DNA of 64,000 nucleotides from Bacteroidaceae bacterium (GTDB lineage: Bacteria; Bacteroidota; Bacteroidia; Bacteroidales; Bacteroidaceae). Every line of letters starts with the position of its first letter. Within the stretch, counting starts at the first letter, position 1. Positions 49,343 through 58,750 of the stretch are shown one piece after another. The notes beneath the pieces were generated by a model. It was not told the origin of the DNA and searched no databases. It saw only the letters and a list, made by a program, of their open reading frames with translations. The stretch lies in assembly GCA_017645305.1 (NCBI GenBank), contig JAGCPD010000012.1:62001-126000 (forward strand), read 5' to 3'. The position numbers were made by a program, and so were the translations under genes.

Positions 49343-50362
49343 ATGAAGTGGTTTTCGCTTAGCAAGGAACTTGCAATGGACTTAGGTACTGCTAACACCA
49401 TTATCATCAGTGATGGTAGAATTGTGGTTGATGAGCCCAGTGTTGTTGCTTTGGATCGTCGTAGCGAGCGTATGATTGCTGTTGGCGACAGGGCAAAAAT
49501 GATGTACGAGAAAACAAATCCGGAAATTCAGACCATTCGTCCTCTGCGTGATGGTGTGATAGCAAACTTTAATGCTTGCGAGCAGATGATGCGCGGCCTG
49601 ATAAAAATGGTTCATTCAGGAAATCGGTTGTTCTTGCCTAGTATGAGAATGGTAATCGGTGTTCCCAGCGGAAGTACCGAGGTGGAACTGCGTGCCGTAA
49701 GGGACAGTGCAGAACATGCCGGCGGACGTGAGGTGTACCTGATTTACGAGCCTATGGCTGCTGCCATTGGTATCGGACTTGACGTTTTGGCACCTGAAGG
49801 CAACATGATTGTAGATATAGGCGGTGGCAGTACGGAGATTGCCGTAATCAGCCTTGGTGGTATTGTTGCCGACAAGAGTTTGCGTATTGCCGGGGATGTT
49901 CTGACTGCCGATATTCAGGAATATATGGGTCGCCAACACAATGTCAAGGTAAGTGAACGCATGGCAGAACGAATAAAGATTCACGTGGGTGCAGCCCTTG
50001 CCGATCTTGGCGATGACGCACCAGAGGATTATGTAGTTCATGGTCCTAATCGTATAACAGCACTTCCCATGGAGGTTCCTGTATGTTATCAGGAAATTGC
50101 TCATTGTCTGGAGAAGACGATTGCCAAGATAGAGGCTGCCATTCTGAGCGCTTTGGAAGAGACACCTCCAGAACTATATGCCGATATTGTAAAGAACGGT
50201 ATCTATTTGGCAGGCGGAGGAGCTTTGTTGCGTGGCTTGGCAAAACGTTTGACTGACAAGATAAATATTCCCTTCCACGTAGCTGAAGATCCTTTGCATT
50301 GTGTAGCGAAGGGCACAGGTGTTGCGCTAAGGAACATTCATGAATTTCCCTTCTTGATGTAA
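49343..50362 (+). CDS. mreB: Rod-shape protein MreB
   Basis: 339 residues, the standard MreB length. The actin-type nucleotide motifs are DLGTANTIII (16-25), DIGGGSTEIAVI and LAGGGALLRGL. It polymerises under the inner membrane and directs lateral cell-wall synthesis. It is followed after one base by mreC. Confidence 0.96.
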   Translation: MKWFSLSKELAMDLGTANTIIISDGRIVVDEPSVVALDRRSERMIAVGDRAKMMYEKTNPEIQTIRPLRDGVIANFNACEQMMRGLIKMVHSGNRLFLPSMRMVIGVPSGSTEVELRAVRDSAEHAGGREVYLIYEPMAAAIGIGLDVLAPEGNMIVDIGGGSTEIAVISLGGIVADKSLRIAGDVLTADIQEYMGRQHNVKVSERMAERIKIHVGAALADLGDDAPEDYVVHGPNRITALPMEVPVCYQEIAHCLEKTIAKIEAAILSALEETPPELYADIVKNGIYLAGGGALLRGLAKRLTDKINIPFHVAEDPLHCVAKGTGVALRNIHEFPFLM

Positions 50363-50363
50363 T

Positions 50364-51197
50364 TTGAGAGAACTACTTGATAGAATAACACAGAATGTCC
50401 ACTGGGTTGTCTTCCTGCTTTTGGAAGTGCTCAGTGGATTCATGCTTTTCAGATTCAACCACTATCAGGGTAGCGTGTGGTTTACCCAGGCCAATATGGT
50501 AACTGGATGGGTGTTGGAATGGGAAACAAAAGGACTGCAGTATATGAATTTGGGTAAGGAGAATGCCTACCTTGTCCGCCAAAACATTTTACTGCAGAAT
50601 AATCTGAACGTTTTGCGTCATGAACTGACAAAACTGAAAAAGGAGACCTCTGCAACTCAACAATACCAAACAGATTTGCTGAAAGACATTGAGATGATTC
50701 CTGCTCAAGTTATCTCTAACAGTGTAAGACAACGTGATAATTTGATTACCATTAACGTGGGTAGCAATGATGGCGTGGAACCAGAGATGGGAGTGATTAG
50801 TGGTACGGGTGTGGTAGGGATTGTAAGCAAAGTTACTCCACATTATGCTCTTGTCTTGTCTGTCTTAAACAGCAGAAGTAGCATCAGTTGCAGACTTAGG
50901 GGGACGGAATACTTTGGCTACATGAAATGGAATGGTGGCAATCCGCTGCAGGTCTCCATGGATGATGTTCCCCGCCATGCCAAACCCCGTGTCGGCGACA
51001 TTGTTGAGACGAGCGGTTTCAGTAGTCTTTTTCCCGCAGGAATTTTCTTGGGAAGAGTGGCACAGATACACAATAGCGGTGACGGACTGGCATACTCGCT
51101 GGAAATACAAATGGGAACCGATATTGCCCATGTACAGAATGTTTGCGTGCTAAAGCATAAAATGAAGGCAGAATTAGATTCACTTAGAAGGGAATGA
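50364..51197 (+). CDS. mreC: Rod-shape protein MreC
   Basis: 277 residues. The start is TTG at 50364, one base after the mreB stop. The sequence from this codon (RELLDRITQNVHWVVFLLLEVLSGFMLFRFNHYQGSVWF) contains the membrane segment and conserved N-terminus of Bacteroidales MreC, while the first downstream ATG would remove the membrane anchor. The coiled-coil is at about 65-105 and the beta-barrel domain follows (VGSNDGVEPEMGVISGTGVVGIV). It links MreB to the periplasmic wall enzymes. Confidence 0.92.
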   Translation: MRELLDRITQNVHWVVFLLLEVLSGFMLFRFNHYQGSVWFTQANMVTGWVLEWETKGLQYMNLGKENAYLVRQNILLQNNLNVLRHELTKLKKETSATQQYQTDLLKDIEMIPAQVISNSVRQRDNLITINVGSNDGVEPEMGVISGTGVVGIVSKVTPHYALVLSVLNSRSSISCRLRGTEYFGYMKWNGGNPLQVSMDDVPRHAKPRVGDIVETSGFSSLFPAGIFLGRVAQIHNSGDGLAYSLEIQMGTDIAHVQNVCVLKHKMKAELDSLRRE

Positions 51198-51697
51198 TCG
51201 TTACACAACTTAAACGGCTTATGATTATGCTGCTGTTAGTGGCATTTCAGGTTTTGGTACTTAACCACCTGCAACTTTTGGGTTGCGGTATTCCGCTTAT
51301 CTTTGTTGCGATATTGGTCTATATGCCCATGGGAGTCTTAAAAGTTGGTGTCTTGCTATGGGGTTTCGTCACAGGTATGCTGATAGACGTTTTCAGCAAC
51401 ACACCAGGTGTAGCCAGTGGGGCTATGACGTTTGCCGCACTCGTTCAACCGTCCTTGCTAAAACTGATGGCTCCCCGGGATGCAGCTGAAGATATTACAC
51501 CAACCATGCAAACTATGGGAACTTGGAACTATGTCAGGTATATGATGATTATATTTCTAATGCATCATCTGGTATATTTCAGCTTGGAATGTTTTTCTTT
51601 TTATCACATAGCAGATGTTGCCTTACTCATGGTGACAAGTTGGGTTTCCAGTGTCCTCCTTGCTCTTCTTTTTGAGAGTTTTCGTAAAAAGAAATAA
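51194..51697 (+). CDS. mreD: Rod-shape protein MreD
   Basis: 167 residues with about five membrane segments, beginning TQLKRLMIMLLLVAFQVLVLNHL. It overlaps mreC by four bases (ATGA). The position and length fit MreD of the elongasome. Sequence conservation in this family is low, so context carries much of the call. Confidence 0.88.
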   Translation: MIVTQLKRLMIMLLLVAFQVLVLNHLQLLGCGIPLIFVAILVYMPMGVLKVGVLLWGFVTGMLIDVFSNTPGVASGAMTFAALVQPSLLKLMAPRDAAEDITPTMQTMGTWNYVRYMMIIFLMHHLVYFSLECFSFYHIADVALLMVTSWVSSVLLALLFESFRKKK

Positions 51698-51712
51698 ACG
51701 AGTTCCTTCGAT

Positions 51713-53581
51713 ATGGCTGTCAAATATGATTTTGAAAAAAGAAAATACATATTGGGTGGTGCGGCATTCCTTATCATCCTGATTTTTCTGACACGTCTTT
51801 TTACACTGCAACTATTGAGTGATGACTTCAGGAAGAATGCCGACAATAATGCTTTTTTGCGTCGAATACAATATCCTGCCCGCGGTATTATTGCTGACCG
51901 CAATGGAGCACTATTGGTTTATAACCAACCTGCTTATGATGTGATGGTGGTGATGAATGAACAAATAGGTGTGGACACGCTTGATTTGTGCCAAAGTCTT
52001 CATATCACCAGAGACTGGTATGAACGTCGTATGGAGGAGATTAAGGACCTTCGACGCAATCCTGGATACAGTCGTTTCACACAGCAACTCTTTATGAGCC
52101 AACTCTCTACTGAGGAGTTCAGTCGTTTTCAGGAGAAACTTTTCCGATTCCCAGGTTTTTATATTCAAAAACGCAGCATCCGTCAATATCGCTATCCTTA
52201 TGCTGCTCATATTCTTGGCGATGTTGGAGAGGTAAATCCCAAAGACATAGAGGCCGACAAGTACTACCAAAGTGGGGACTATATAGGTAAACTGGGTGTA
52301 GAACGGAGTTACGAAAAAGAACTTCGTGGCGAGAAAGGTATGGAAATATTACTCAGAGATGCGCGCGGACGCATCAAAGGACACTATCAGAACGGAAAGT
52401 TTGATCAAGCTCCTGTGCCAGGGCGTAACCTGAAACTGAGTATTGACATTAATTTGCAAGCTTTAGGTGAAAAACTAATGAAAGGCAAACTGGGAAGTAT
52501 TGTTGCCATAGAACCAGCTACAGGCGAAGTGTTGTGCATGGTCTCCAGTCCTACCTATGATCCCAAAATGATGGTAGGTCGCCAGCGTGGTAAGAACCAT
52601 AATCTACTGAGTCAGGATATTCACAAGCCCTTACTAAACCGTGCTATCATGGGACAGTATCCCCCTGGTTCTACGTTCAAGCCCAGTCAGGCACTAACTT
52701 TTTTACAAGAGGGAGTTATAACCACGGGGACAGCCTACCCGTGTAGTCATGGTTTTCACAACAGAGGTCTTACTGTTGGTTGCCATGGTCATGGTTCACC
52801 TCTGCCGTTAATTCCTGCTATTGCAACATCGTGCAATGGATATTTCTGTTGGGGTTTGTATTATATGTTTGGTAACCGAAAGAAATACGCGACCGTGCAA
52901 GATGCCATGACTGTCTGGAAAGATTACATGGTTTCTATGGGGTTTGGATATCCATTGGGCATAGACCTTCCTGGCGAGAAGCGTGGCATGATACCCAATG
53001 CTCCTTATTACGATAAAGCTTATCGTGGCGATTGGAGCGGACTTACTGTTATCAGTATTTCCATAGGCCAAGGCGAAGTTAACCTTACACCCTTACAGAT
53101 TGCCAACTTAGGAGCGACCATTGCGAATAGAGGCTATTATATTATTCCACATGTCGTAAAAGAGGTTCAGGGTCAGCCACGTGATACATTATATTCTCGC
53201 AAACACTATACTAAGGTCGAACGTAAAAATTATGAATATGTAGTACAAGGTATGCGTCAAGCAGTTTTGGGGGGAACATGTCATACCGCCAATACCTGTA
53301 TGTATGAGATATGCGGAAAGACGGGAACCGCGCAAAATCCTCACGGGCAAGACCATAGTGTTTTTATGGGATTCGCACCACGCGAAAATCCTAAGATTGC
53401 CATCTGCGTTTATGTAGAAAATGGGACATGGGGTGCAACATATGGTGTTCCCATCGGAGCACTGATGATGGAGCAGTATATCAATGGACACCTCTCTGAA
53501 AGCAGTAAGCAGAAGGCTAGTAGTTTCGAACATAAATATCTTTTTACTCCCACAGTTTATAATGCGTCGGAATCTGAATAA
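51713..53581 (+). CDS. mrdA: Penicillin-binding protein 2 (elongasome transpeptidase)
   Basis: 622 residues. A single N-terminal membrane helix (about 12-32) precedes the dimerisation domain and the transpeptidase domain with PPGSTFKPSQAL (active-site Ser-x-x-Lys near residue 319), SCN and KTGTAQNPHG. It cross-links peptidoglycan during elongation with RodA as partner. It overlaps rodA by 20 bases. Confidence 0.95.
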   Translation: MAVKYDFEKRKYILGGAAFLIILIFLTRLFTLQLLSDDFRKNADNNAFLRRIQYPARGIIADRNGALLVYNQPAYDVMVVMNEQIGVDTLDLCQSLHITRDWYERRMEEIKDLRRNPGYSRFTQQLFMSQLSTEEFSRFQEKLFRFPGFYIQKRSIRQYRYPYAAHILGDVGEVNPKDIEADKYYQSGDYIGKLGVERSYEKELRGEKGMEILLRDARGRIKGHYQNGKFDQAPVPGRNLKLSIDINLQALGEKLMKGKLGSIVAIEPATGEVLCMVSSPTYDPKMMVGRQRGKNHNLLSQDIHKPLLNRAIMGQYPPGSTFKPSQALTFLQEGVITTGTAYPCSHGFHNRGLTVGCHGHGSPLPLIPAIATSCNGYFCWGLYYMFGNRKKYATVQDAMTVWKDYMVSMGFGYPLGIDLPGEKRGMIPNAPYYDKAYRGDWSGLTVISISIGQGEVNLTPLQIANLGATIANRGYYIIPHVVKEVQGQPRDTLYSRKHYTKVERKNYEYVVQGMRQAVLGGTCHTANTCMYEICGKTGTAQNPHGQDHSVFMGFAPRENPKIAICVYVENGTWGATYGVPIGALMMEQYINGHLSESSKQKASSFEHKYLFTPTVYNASESE

Positions 53582-55046
53582 AAATAATCAAGGTATCCAT
53601 TTGTTGAGTTCCATCGACTGGTTTACCATTCTCATCTATTTAATGCTTCTTGCTATGGGTTGGATGAGCGTATGTGGGGCCAGTTACGACCTTGACCAAG
53701 GTGGTAGCATTGTTGATTTCTCTACTCGAAGCGGTATGCAGATTGTTTGGATTGGATCATCATTACTCTTAGGTACCCTAATACTTATGACTGACGACCG
53801 ATTAATAGAATCGCTTTCATATATTATTTATTTAGGTTTTTTGGTGCTGTTGGCAGTTACTCCGTTTTTAGCTCACGACATAAAAGGTTCCTTGTCGTGG
53901 ATTAAGATAGGAAACTTTAGTATTCAACCCGCTGAATTTGCTAAATTTGGAACGGCGCTGTGTATTGCCAAGGTGATGAGTACCTATGAGTTTGATGTAA
54001 GTCGATGGAAGGATTTTATCATAAGCATTACTCTTATTATCACCCCAATGGTGTTGATTGTTCTGCAGAAAGAGACTGGAAGTGCTCTTGTTTATAGTGC
54101 TTTTTTCCTAATGCTTTACCGCGAGGGGATGCCTGGTTGCATTCTTTTCTCGGGTATAGCTGCTGTTGTTTACTTTGTGGTCGGAGTTCGTTTCTCAGAA
54201 GAATCTTTAATGGGTGTTCCACAGATGTCGTTGGGGCAAACACTGGTGCTTATACTTGTATATCTTTTTACCGTAGGTATGGTATTGGTATATACTAAAA
54301 ATAAGGTACTATGGCGACGTATGCTAGGTAGTGGAGCGTTGGCAGTGGTATTAGTATTATCTTTTACGCGTTATATTATGCCGTGCAATGCAATGTGGAT
54401 ATTGCAAGGCGGTTGCGTTATTTCTATTCTGTATTTAATATATCGTGCCCTACGGGATAATTTGATACGCTATTTCTACATTGCTATGTTTACTCTTGGA
54501 AGCCTTACTTTCTTCTACTCAGCAAACTTTGTGTTGAATAGTGTAATGAAACCGCATCAGCAGACTCGAATTCGTGTTTTGTTAGGACTTGAGGACGATC
54601 CGCGAGGGGCTGGCTACAATGTTATTCAGGCTAAGATTGCCATTGGTTCGGGCGGATTGAAGGGAAAGGGTTTTCTAAATGGCACACAAACAAAACTTAA
54701 GTATGTGCCTGAGCAGGATACCGACTTCATTTTCTGCACCGTAGGTGAAGAGGAAGGTTTTGTGGGATGTGCAGTAGTTTTACTCCTTTTCTTGGCCTTA
54801 ATACTAAGGCTTATTCATTTGGCAGAACGACAACCCTATACTTTTGGGCGAGTCTATGGATATTGTGTTATGAGCGTTTTTCTCTTCCATGTTTTCATTA
54901 ATGTTGGAATGGTGTTAGGCTTGACACCTGTAATTGGTATTCCTTTGCCCTTTTTTAGTTATGGAGGTTCTTCGTTGTGGGGCTTTACCATCTTGCTTTT
55001 TGTTTTTTTGAGAATTGATGCTGGACGTAACAGAATGAAGCGCTAA
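53562..55046 (+). CDS. rodA: Rod-shape determining glycosyltransferase RodA
   Basis: 494 residues from the ATG at 53562, which lies inside the mrdA end; the longer frame upstream is shared with mrdA and not family-like. About ten membrane segments and SEDS motifs (GSLSWIKIGNFSIQPAEFAK, PEQDTDFIFCTVGEEEGFVG, GIPLPFFSYGGSS) are present. It polymerises lipid II. The end overlaps the convergent gldH stop by four bases. Confidence 0.94.
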   Translation: MRRNLNKNNQGIHLLSSIDWFTILIYLMLLAMGWMSVCGASYDLDQGGSIVDFSTRSGMQIVWIGSSLLLGTLILMTDDRLIESLSYIIYLGFLVLLAVTPFLAHDIKGSLSWIKIGNFSIQPAEFAKFGTALCIAKVMSTYEFDVSRWKDFIISITLIITPMVLIVLQKETGSALVYSAFFLMLYREGMPGCILFSGIAAVVYFVVGVRFSEESLMGVPQMSLGQTLVLILVYLFTVGMVLVYTKNKVLWRRMLGSGALAVVLVLSFTRYIMPCNAMWILQGGCVISILYLIYRALRDNLIRYFYIAMFTLGSLTFFYSANFVLNSVMKPHQQTRIRVLLGLEDDPRGAGYNVIQAKIAIGSGGLKGKGFLNGTQTKLKYVPEQDTDFIFCTVGEEEGFVGCAVVLLLFLALILRLIHLAERQPYTFGRVYGYCVMSVFLFHVFINVGMVLGLTPVIGIPLPFFSYGGSSLWGFTILLFVFLRIDAGRNRMKR

Positions 55047-55498
55047 TGGACAACGTGAATACCTACATCCATGATGCCCGGTAGTACTTCTCTGTGCATA
55101 AGATGTCGGATTTTTATTTCACCCATCTGTCCTTTTCTCGCGTTCAATGGTACCCACTGCGTTTCATACTGAAAATAATAGATACCCTTTTCCGTATAGT
55201 CTCCACGTTGGTCGGTTAGTTGGTAGAAAATGGTATCTATTCTATGGGCTATGGGGTTCTGATAATTTTGTTCAACTTCCATTATCAGCAATTCATAGGG
55301 GTAACAATTAGTAATTCTAAGGCCAACCAGTACGCAACAGTTGCTATCTGCGATAAAAGTGGGAAGAACAAACCTTACAGTATCTGTTCTGTCCCAGCAG
55401 CTATCCTTCATTGATTGGTAAGAATGAACCAAAGTACTAGTGTCACATCCTATCAGCAAAAGGACAGAGAACAAAAACCAACTAATCTGCTTGCACAT
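55043..55498 (-). CDS. gldH: GldH family lipoprotein
   Basis: 151 residues from the ATG at 55498, which overlaps the ricT end by 17 bases; a longer start inside ricT is less likely. The lipobox is LLIGC. The pattern MKDSCWDRTDTVRFVLPT, then LVGLRITNCYPYELLIMEVEQ and KGIYYFQYETQWV fits GldH, a lipoprotein first found in gliding flavobacteria. It is also common in non-motile Bacteroidales, where its role is unclear. Together with porT it is a second link in this window to the gliding/type IX gene set. Confidence 0.8.
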   Translation of the reverse strand: MCKQISWFLFSVLLLIGCDTSTLVHSYQSMKDSCWDRTDTVRFVLPTFIADSNCCVLVGLRITNCYPYELLIMEVEQNYQNPIAHRIDTIFYQLTDQRGDYTEKGIYYFQYETQWVPLNARKGQMGEIKIRHLMHREVLPGIMDVGIHVVH

Positions 55499-56651
55499 TA
55501 TGGGATTCTTTCTCTGCTTTGGGAGATTGAATGTTGGCTTCACTATCATTGTGATGATAGGATTTTTTTTTCTTTTTTTTCTTTTTCTTTTTATCGAACC
55601 TGTTCAAGTCATCTTGGGTAGCAAGGTCAACGGGGCGCTCTGGCTCTTTGTGTCCCCCCTTTTCCAATGTAGAGGGTTTCTCCCCCTTTTGGTTCAACTC
55701 TATAATCTCAAGGGCTCGTTCTGCCGAAATGGTAACAAGATTGGCGGCCAAACGCTTGTCTGTAGAGTATGTTACCATCTTACTTAAAACATCAGCTTTG
55801 AAGAAATAATGTTCGCCTTCCTCACTTACAAGTACCGTATCGCGTTGAGGCAGTTTTTGCCCTGCCTCTATATATTGATCCACTTCATAGTTCATGCAGC
55901 ATTTAAGTTTGGCGCATTGACCAGCTAGTTTCTGGGGGTTCAAACTCAGATATTGAAAACGGGCAGCACCTGTACCCACACTAACAAAATTCTTCATCCA
56001 GGTTGCACAACAAAGTTCACGGCCACATGGTCCAAAACCACCTATGCGTCCTGCTTCCTGACGGGCACCAATCTGCTTCATTTCTATGCGAACACGGAAT
56101 TCTTCTGCCAGCACCTTGATAAGCTGGCGGAAATCTACACGCCCGTCGGCAATATAGTAGAAAATGGCCTTGTTACCATCGCCTTGGTATTCTACATCGC
56201 CAATTTTCATCTCTAACCCTAAATCCTTGGCTATCTGTCGACTCTTAATCATGGTCTCATGCTCGCGAGCCTTAGCTGCTTCATAACGCTCCAAATCATT
56301 GGGGCGGGCAACACGATAAATACGTCGAATTTCTTCGGTGCTCTTCAGATTGGCTTTTTTAATCTGTAAAGCCACCAGTTTACCCGTAAGTGTTACTGTT
56401 CCTATATCGTGTCCAGCCGTTGCCTCTACAGCAACAAAGTCACCGTTTTGCAAAGGCAGGTTGTTAATGTTATGGTAATACCCTTTGCGTGTGTTCTTGA
56501 ACTGTACCTCCACTAAATCCGTTACTTCCTGATTGTCTGGAATATCGGCTAAATAATTGAAAGTGTTCAATTGACCATAATGACCTGTGTTGCTTCCTTT
56601 GGCGCAGAGACCTCTTCCTCTGCATCCGCATTTATAGTTGTACTCTTCCAT
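55482..56651 (-). CDS. ricT: PSP1 domain protein RicT (YaaT)
   Basis: 389 residues. The N-terminal CGCRGRGLCAKG and the GRELCCATWMKNFVSVGTG, CAKLKCCMNYE cysteine motifs are typical of RicT/YaaT, which in Bacillus works in an Fe-S complex regulating RNase Y. Here the partners RicA and RicF are not seen. The C-terminal 60 residues are lysine-rich, including ten consecutive lysines encoded by A-tracts (55563-55595). The stop-start overlap TAATG with holB indicates coupling. Confidence 0.9.
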   Translation of the reverse strand: MEEYNYKCGCRGRGLCAKGSNTGHYGQLNTFNYLADIPDNQEVTDLVEVQFKNTRKGYYHNINNLPLQNGDFVAVEATAGHDIGTVTLTGKLVALQIKKANLKSTEEIRRIYRVARPNDLERYEAAKAREHETMIKSRQIAKDLGLEMKIGDVEYQGDGNKAIFYYIADGRVDFRQLIKVLAEEFRVRIEMKQIGARQEAGRIGGFGPCGRELCCATWMKNFVSVGTGAARFQYLSLNPQKLAGQCAKLKCCMNYEVDQYIEAGQKLPQRDTVLVSEEGEHYFFKADVLSKMVTYSTDKRLAANLVTISAERALEIIELNQKGEKPSTLEKGGHKEPERPVDLATQDDLNRFDKKKKKKKKKKSYHHNDSEANIQSPKAEKESHNVQAD

Positions 56652-57781
56652 TATTTCTTTAACAGTATTATCATTTTAAGTGCGAAGTCAAAAAATACCA
56701 TTTGCGCATTCACATTCTGTTCTATATCACGCCCTGCATCAGAAAGCTCTTCCATAATTCCTATTACATTTTTTTCGTTTATATAGGGAGCAAAACGAGT
56801 GCTAAATTGTTGCTCTTCCTTTGTCATATAATTCATTTCCACATTGTGAAAGTTGTATATGAAGTTTTCTCTTAGCAATCGTTGGAAATAATCTATCATA
56901 CGTTTCTGACGCTCGCGTCCCAACTCTTTTACCGATTGTGTCCATGCTTGCAAGTCCTTCAAGTCTCGAATGTAGCTACTTCTCATCAACTGAATGAAAA
57001 GACTGAAGAATTGTTGTTGTTCATTGCCGGCCTCCAAGCGTTTCAATGCTTCTGTATAATTGCCTCGTGAAATGTGAGCAATGTTTAGGGCTAATTCCTC
57101 TGGTACAGCATGTAACGTCATTAGGGCATTTGCAATTTCCTTTTCTGTAAGCGATGGAACATTGATGCGCTGTACACGGCTCTGTATGGTTCCAAGTACC
57201 ATCTCCGGCTCCTCACTTATTAATAGAAAATAGGTGTGCAAAGGAGGCTCCTCTATCAGTTTTAACAGCTTGTTGGCAACCTCCTGACTCATTTTTTCTG
57301 GTAGCCACATTAGTACCACTTTGCGTCCACCTTGACTCGATTTCAACGCCAGTTTTCTTTGTAATGCATCACTCTCCTGAACGTAAAAAGTTATCTGCTG
57401 GTTTTCTGCCTTAATGTCATTAAGCCACATTTCCGTGTCGAAATACGGGTTCTCCAACAACTGTTTACGCCATGCTTCCAGAAAGTTATCAGAAACAGGA
57501 TGGTCAGACGATTTGGCTTTGTAAATTGGGAATGAGAAATGTAAGTCGGGATGTGCCCAATTGTCCAACATACGGCATCCTGTGCATTGTCCGCAGGCAT
57601 CAATGCATGAAGGTTCTGTGCATAGCAGATATCGTGCAAAACCCAGTGCCAGAGGCAACTTTCCTGCTCCTTGAGGGCCGCAGAACATCAACGCATGTGG
57701 GAGTTGGTTCTCCCTAACCATTTGTAGGAGATGTTCTTTTACTCCCTGCTGCGCTATAACCTGCTGAAATCCGAATGTCAT
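56651..57781 (-). CDS. holB: DNA polymerase III subunit delta'
   Basis: 376 residues. Walker A is GPQGAGKLPLALGFARYLL, the zinc module CIDACGQCTGC follows and the sensor region SRVQRINVPSLTEKEI is present. It is part of the clamp loader that places the beta clamp. The position beside ricT is common in both Bacillus and Bacteroidales. It starts ten bases after metF. Confidence 0.92.
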   Translation of the reverse strand: MTFGFQQVIAQQGVKEHLLQMVRENQLPHALMFCGPQGAGKLPLALGFARYLLCTEPSCIDACGQCTGCRMLDNWAHPDLHFSFPIYKAKSSDHPVSDNFLEAWRKQLLENPYFDTEMWLNDIKAENQQITFYVQESDALQRKLALKSSQGGRKVVLMWLPEKMSQEVANKLLKLIEEPPLHTYFLLISEEPEMVLGTIQSRVQRINVPSLTEKEIANALMTLHAVPEELALNIAHISRGNYTEALKRLEAGNEQQQFFSLFIQLMRSSYIRDLKDLQAWTQSVKELGRERQKRMIDYFQRLLRENFIYNFHNVEMNYMTKEEQQFSTRFAPYINEKNVIGIMEELSDAGRDIEQNVNAQMVFFDFALKMIILLKK

Positions 57782-57791
57782 TTGTCTGCTT

Positions 57792-58745
57792 TTAAAATAT
57801 CTGCTTTGCTATCTGAGCGATGCTATCTACTGCGCTTACCGTATAAAAGTGCAAGCTGGGTGCACCTTTTTGCATTAACTCTTTACACTGCTTTACGCAC
57901 CATTCAACACCTACTTGCTTAATCTCCTCATCTGTCTTGCATTTCACGACTTCTAAGTAGAGGTCAGAAGGGAGGTCACAATGGAAAGTCTTAGGTATCA
58001 TTGTCAGTTGATTTATCTTTGCCAAGGGTTTTAAACCAGGAATTATGGGAATGCTAATACCCATTTCACGAGCTTTATTTACAAAGCAGAAATATTTCTC
58101 ATTGTCGTAAAACAACTGGGTTACCGCATACTGAGCACCCATGTCGGCCTTCTGTTTTAAAACCTGAAGGTCAGCCTCTAAATTGGCCGCTTCCTCGTGT
58201 TTTTCCGGATAGCAGGCTACCCCGTACTGGAATGGCACGCCTGGCACCTTTATTGGTGTTCCGTCCCAAAACAGTCCTGCGTTAAATTTGTTAATTTGTT
58301 CTATCAGTTCAGTAGCATGGGTGGGACCATCTTCTGTAGGTTGAAAACAAGTATCCTCTTTAGCTTTGTCACCCCTGAGAACCAACAGGTCATTTACATC
58401 AAGGAACTGAAGGTCAAGTAGCATATACTCCAAATCCTCCCGGTTATTTCCACTACATACAATATGGGGCACGACATGCAGACCGTATTTCTGTTGGATG
58501 GATGCTGCAATGGCAATGGTGCCAGGGCGTCTGCGGATACGCTGACGTTGCATCAGTCCGTTCCCTACTTCATGATACACGTATTCGCTTCTATGAGTTG
58601 TAATATTTACATATCGGGGATTAAACTCCAGTAGGCGCTCAATAGTGTGGAAGAGGTTTTGTGTGCCCGTTCCTTTTAGTGGGGGCAGCACCTCGAAGGA
58701 GAATGCTGTTCCTTTTTTACTATTAATGATGTCTATTACATTCAT
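57792..58745 (-). CDS. metF: 5,10-methylenetetrahydrofolate reductase
   Basis: 317 residues, a single TIM barrel of usual size. FSFEVLPPLKGTG (catalytic Glu), YVNITTHRSE, DLLVLRGDK and GAQYAVTQLFYDN are the FAD and folate sites. It supplies methyltetrahydrofolate for methionine synthesis, complementing the metY gene of this window in the same pathway. No SAM riboswitch is visible in the short upstream spacer. Confidence 0.94.
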   Translation of the reverse strand: MNVIDIINSKKGTAFSFEVLPPLKGTGTQNLFHTIERLLEFNPRYVNITTHRSEYVYHEVGNGLMQRQRIRRRPGTIAIAASIQQKYGLHVVPHIVCSGNNREDLEYMLLDLQFLDVNDLLVLRGDKAKEDTCFQPTEDGPTHATELIEQINKFNAGLFWDGTPIKVPGVPFQYGVACYPEKHEEAANLEADLQVLKQKADMGAQYAVTQLFYDNEKYFCFVNKAREMGISIPIIPGLKPLAKINQLTMIPKTFHCDLPSDLYLEVVKCKTDEEIKQVGVEWCVKQCKELMQKGAPSLHFYTVSAVDSIAQIAKQIF

Positions 58746-58750
58746 GTCTT

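Noticed and set aside
48725..49343. Frameshift in purH
   Set aside because: No downstream remnant of the transformylase domain exists in any frame before mreB, so the short gene is not explained by a simple frameshift.
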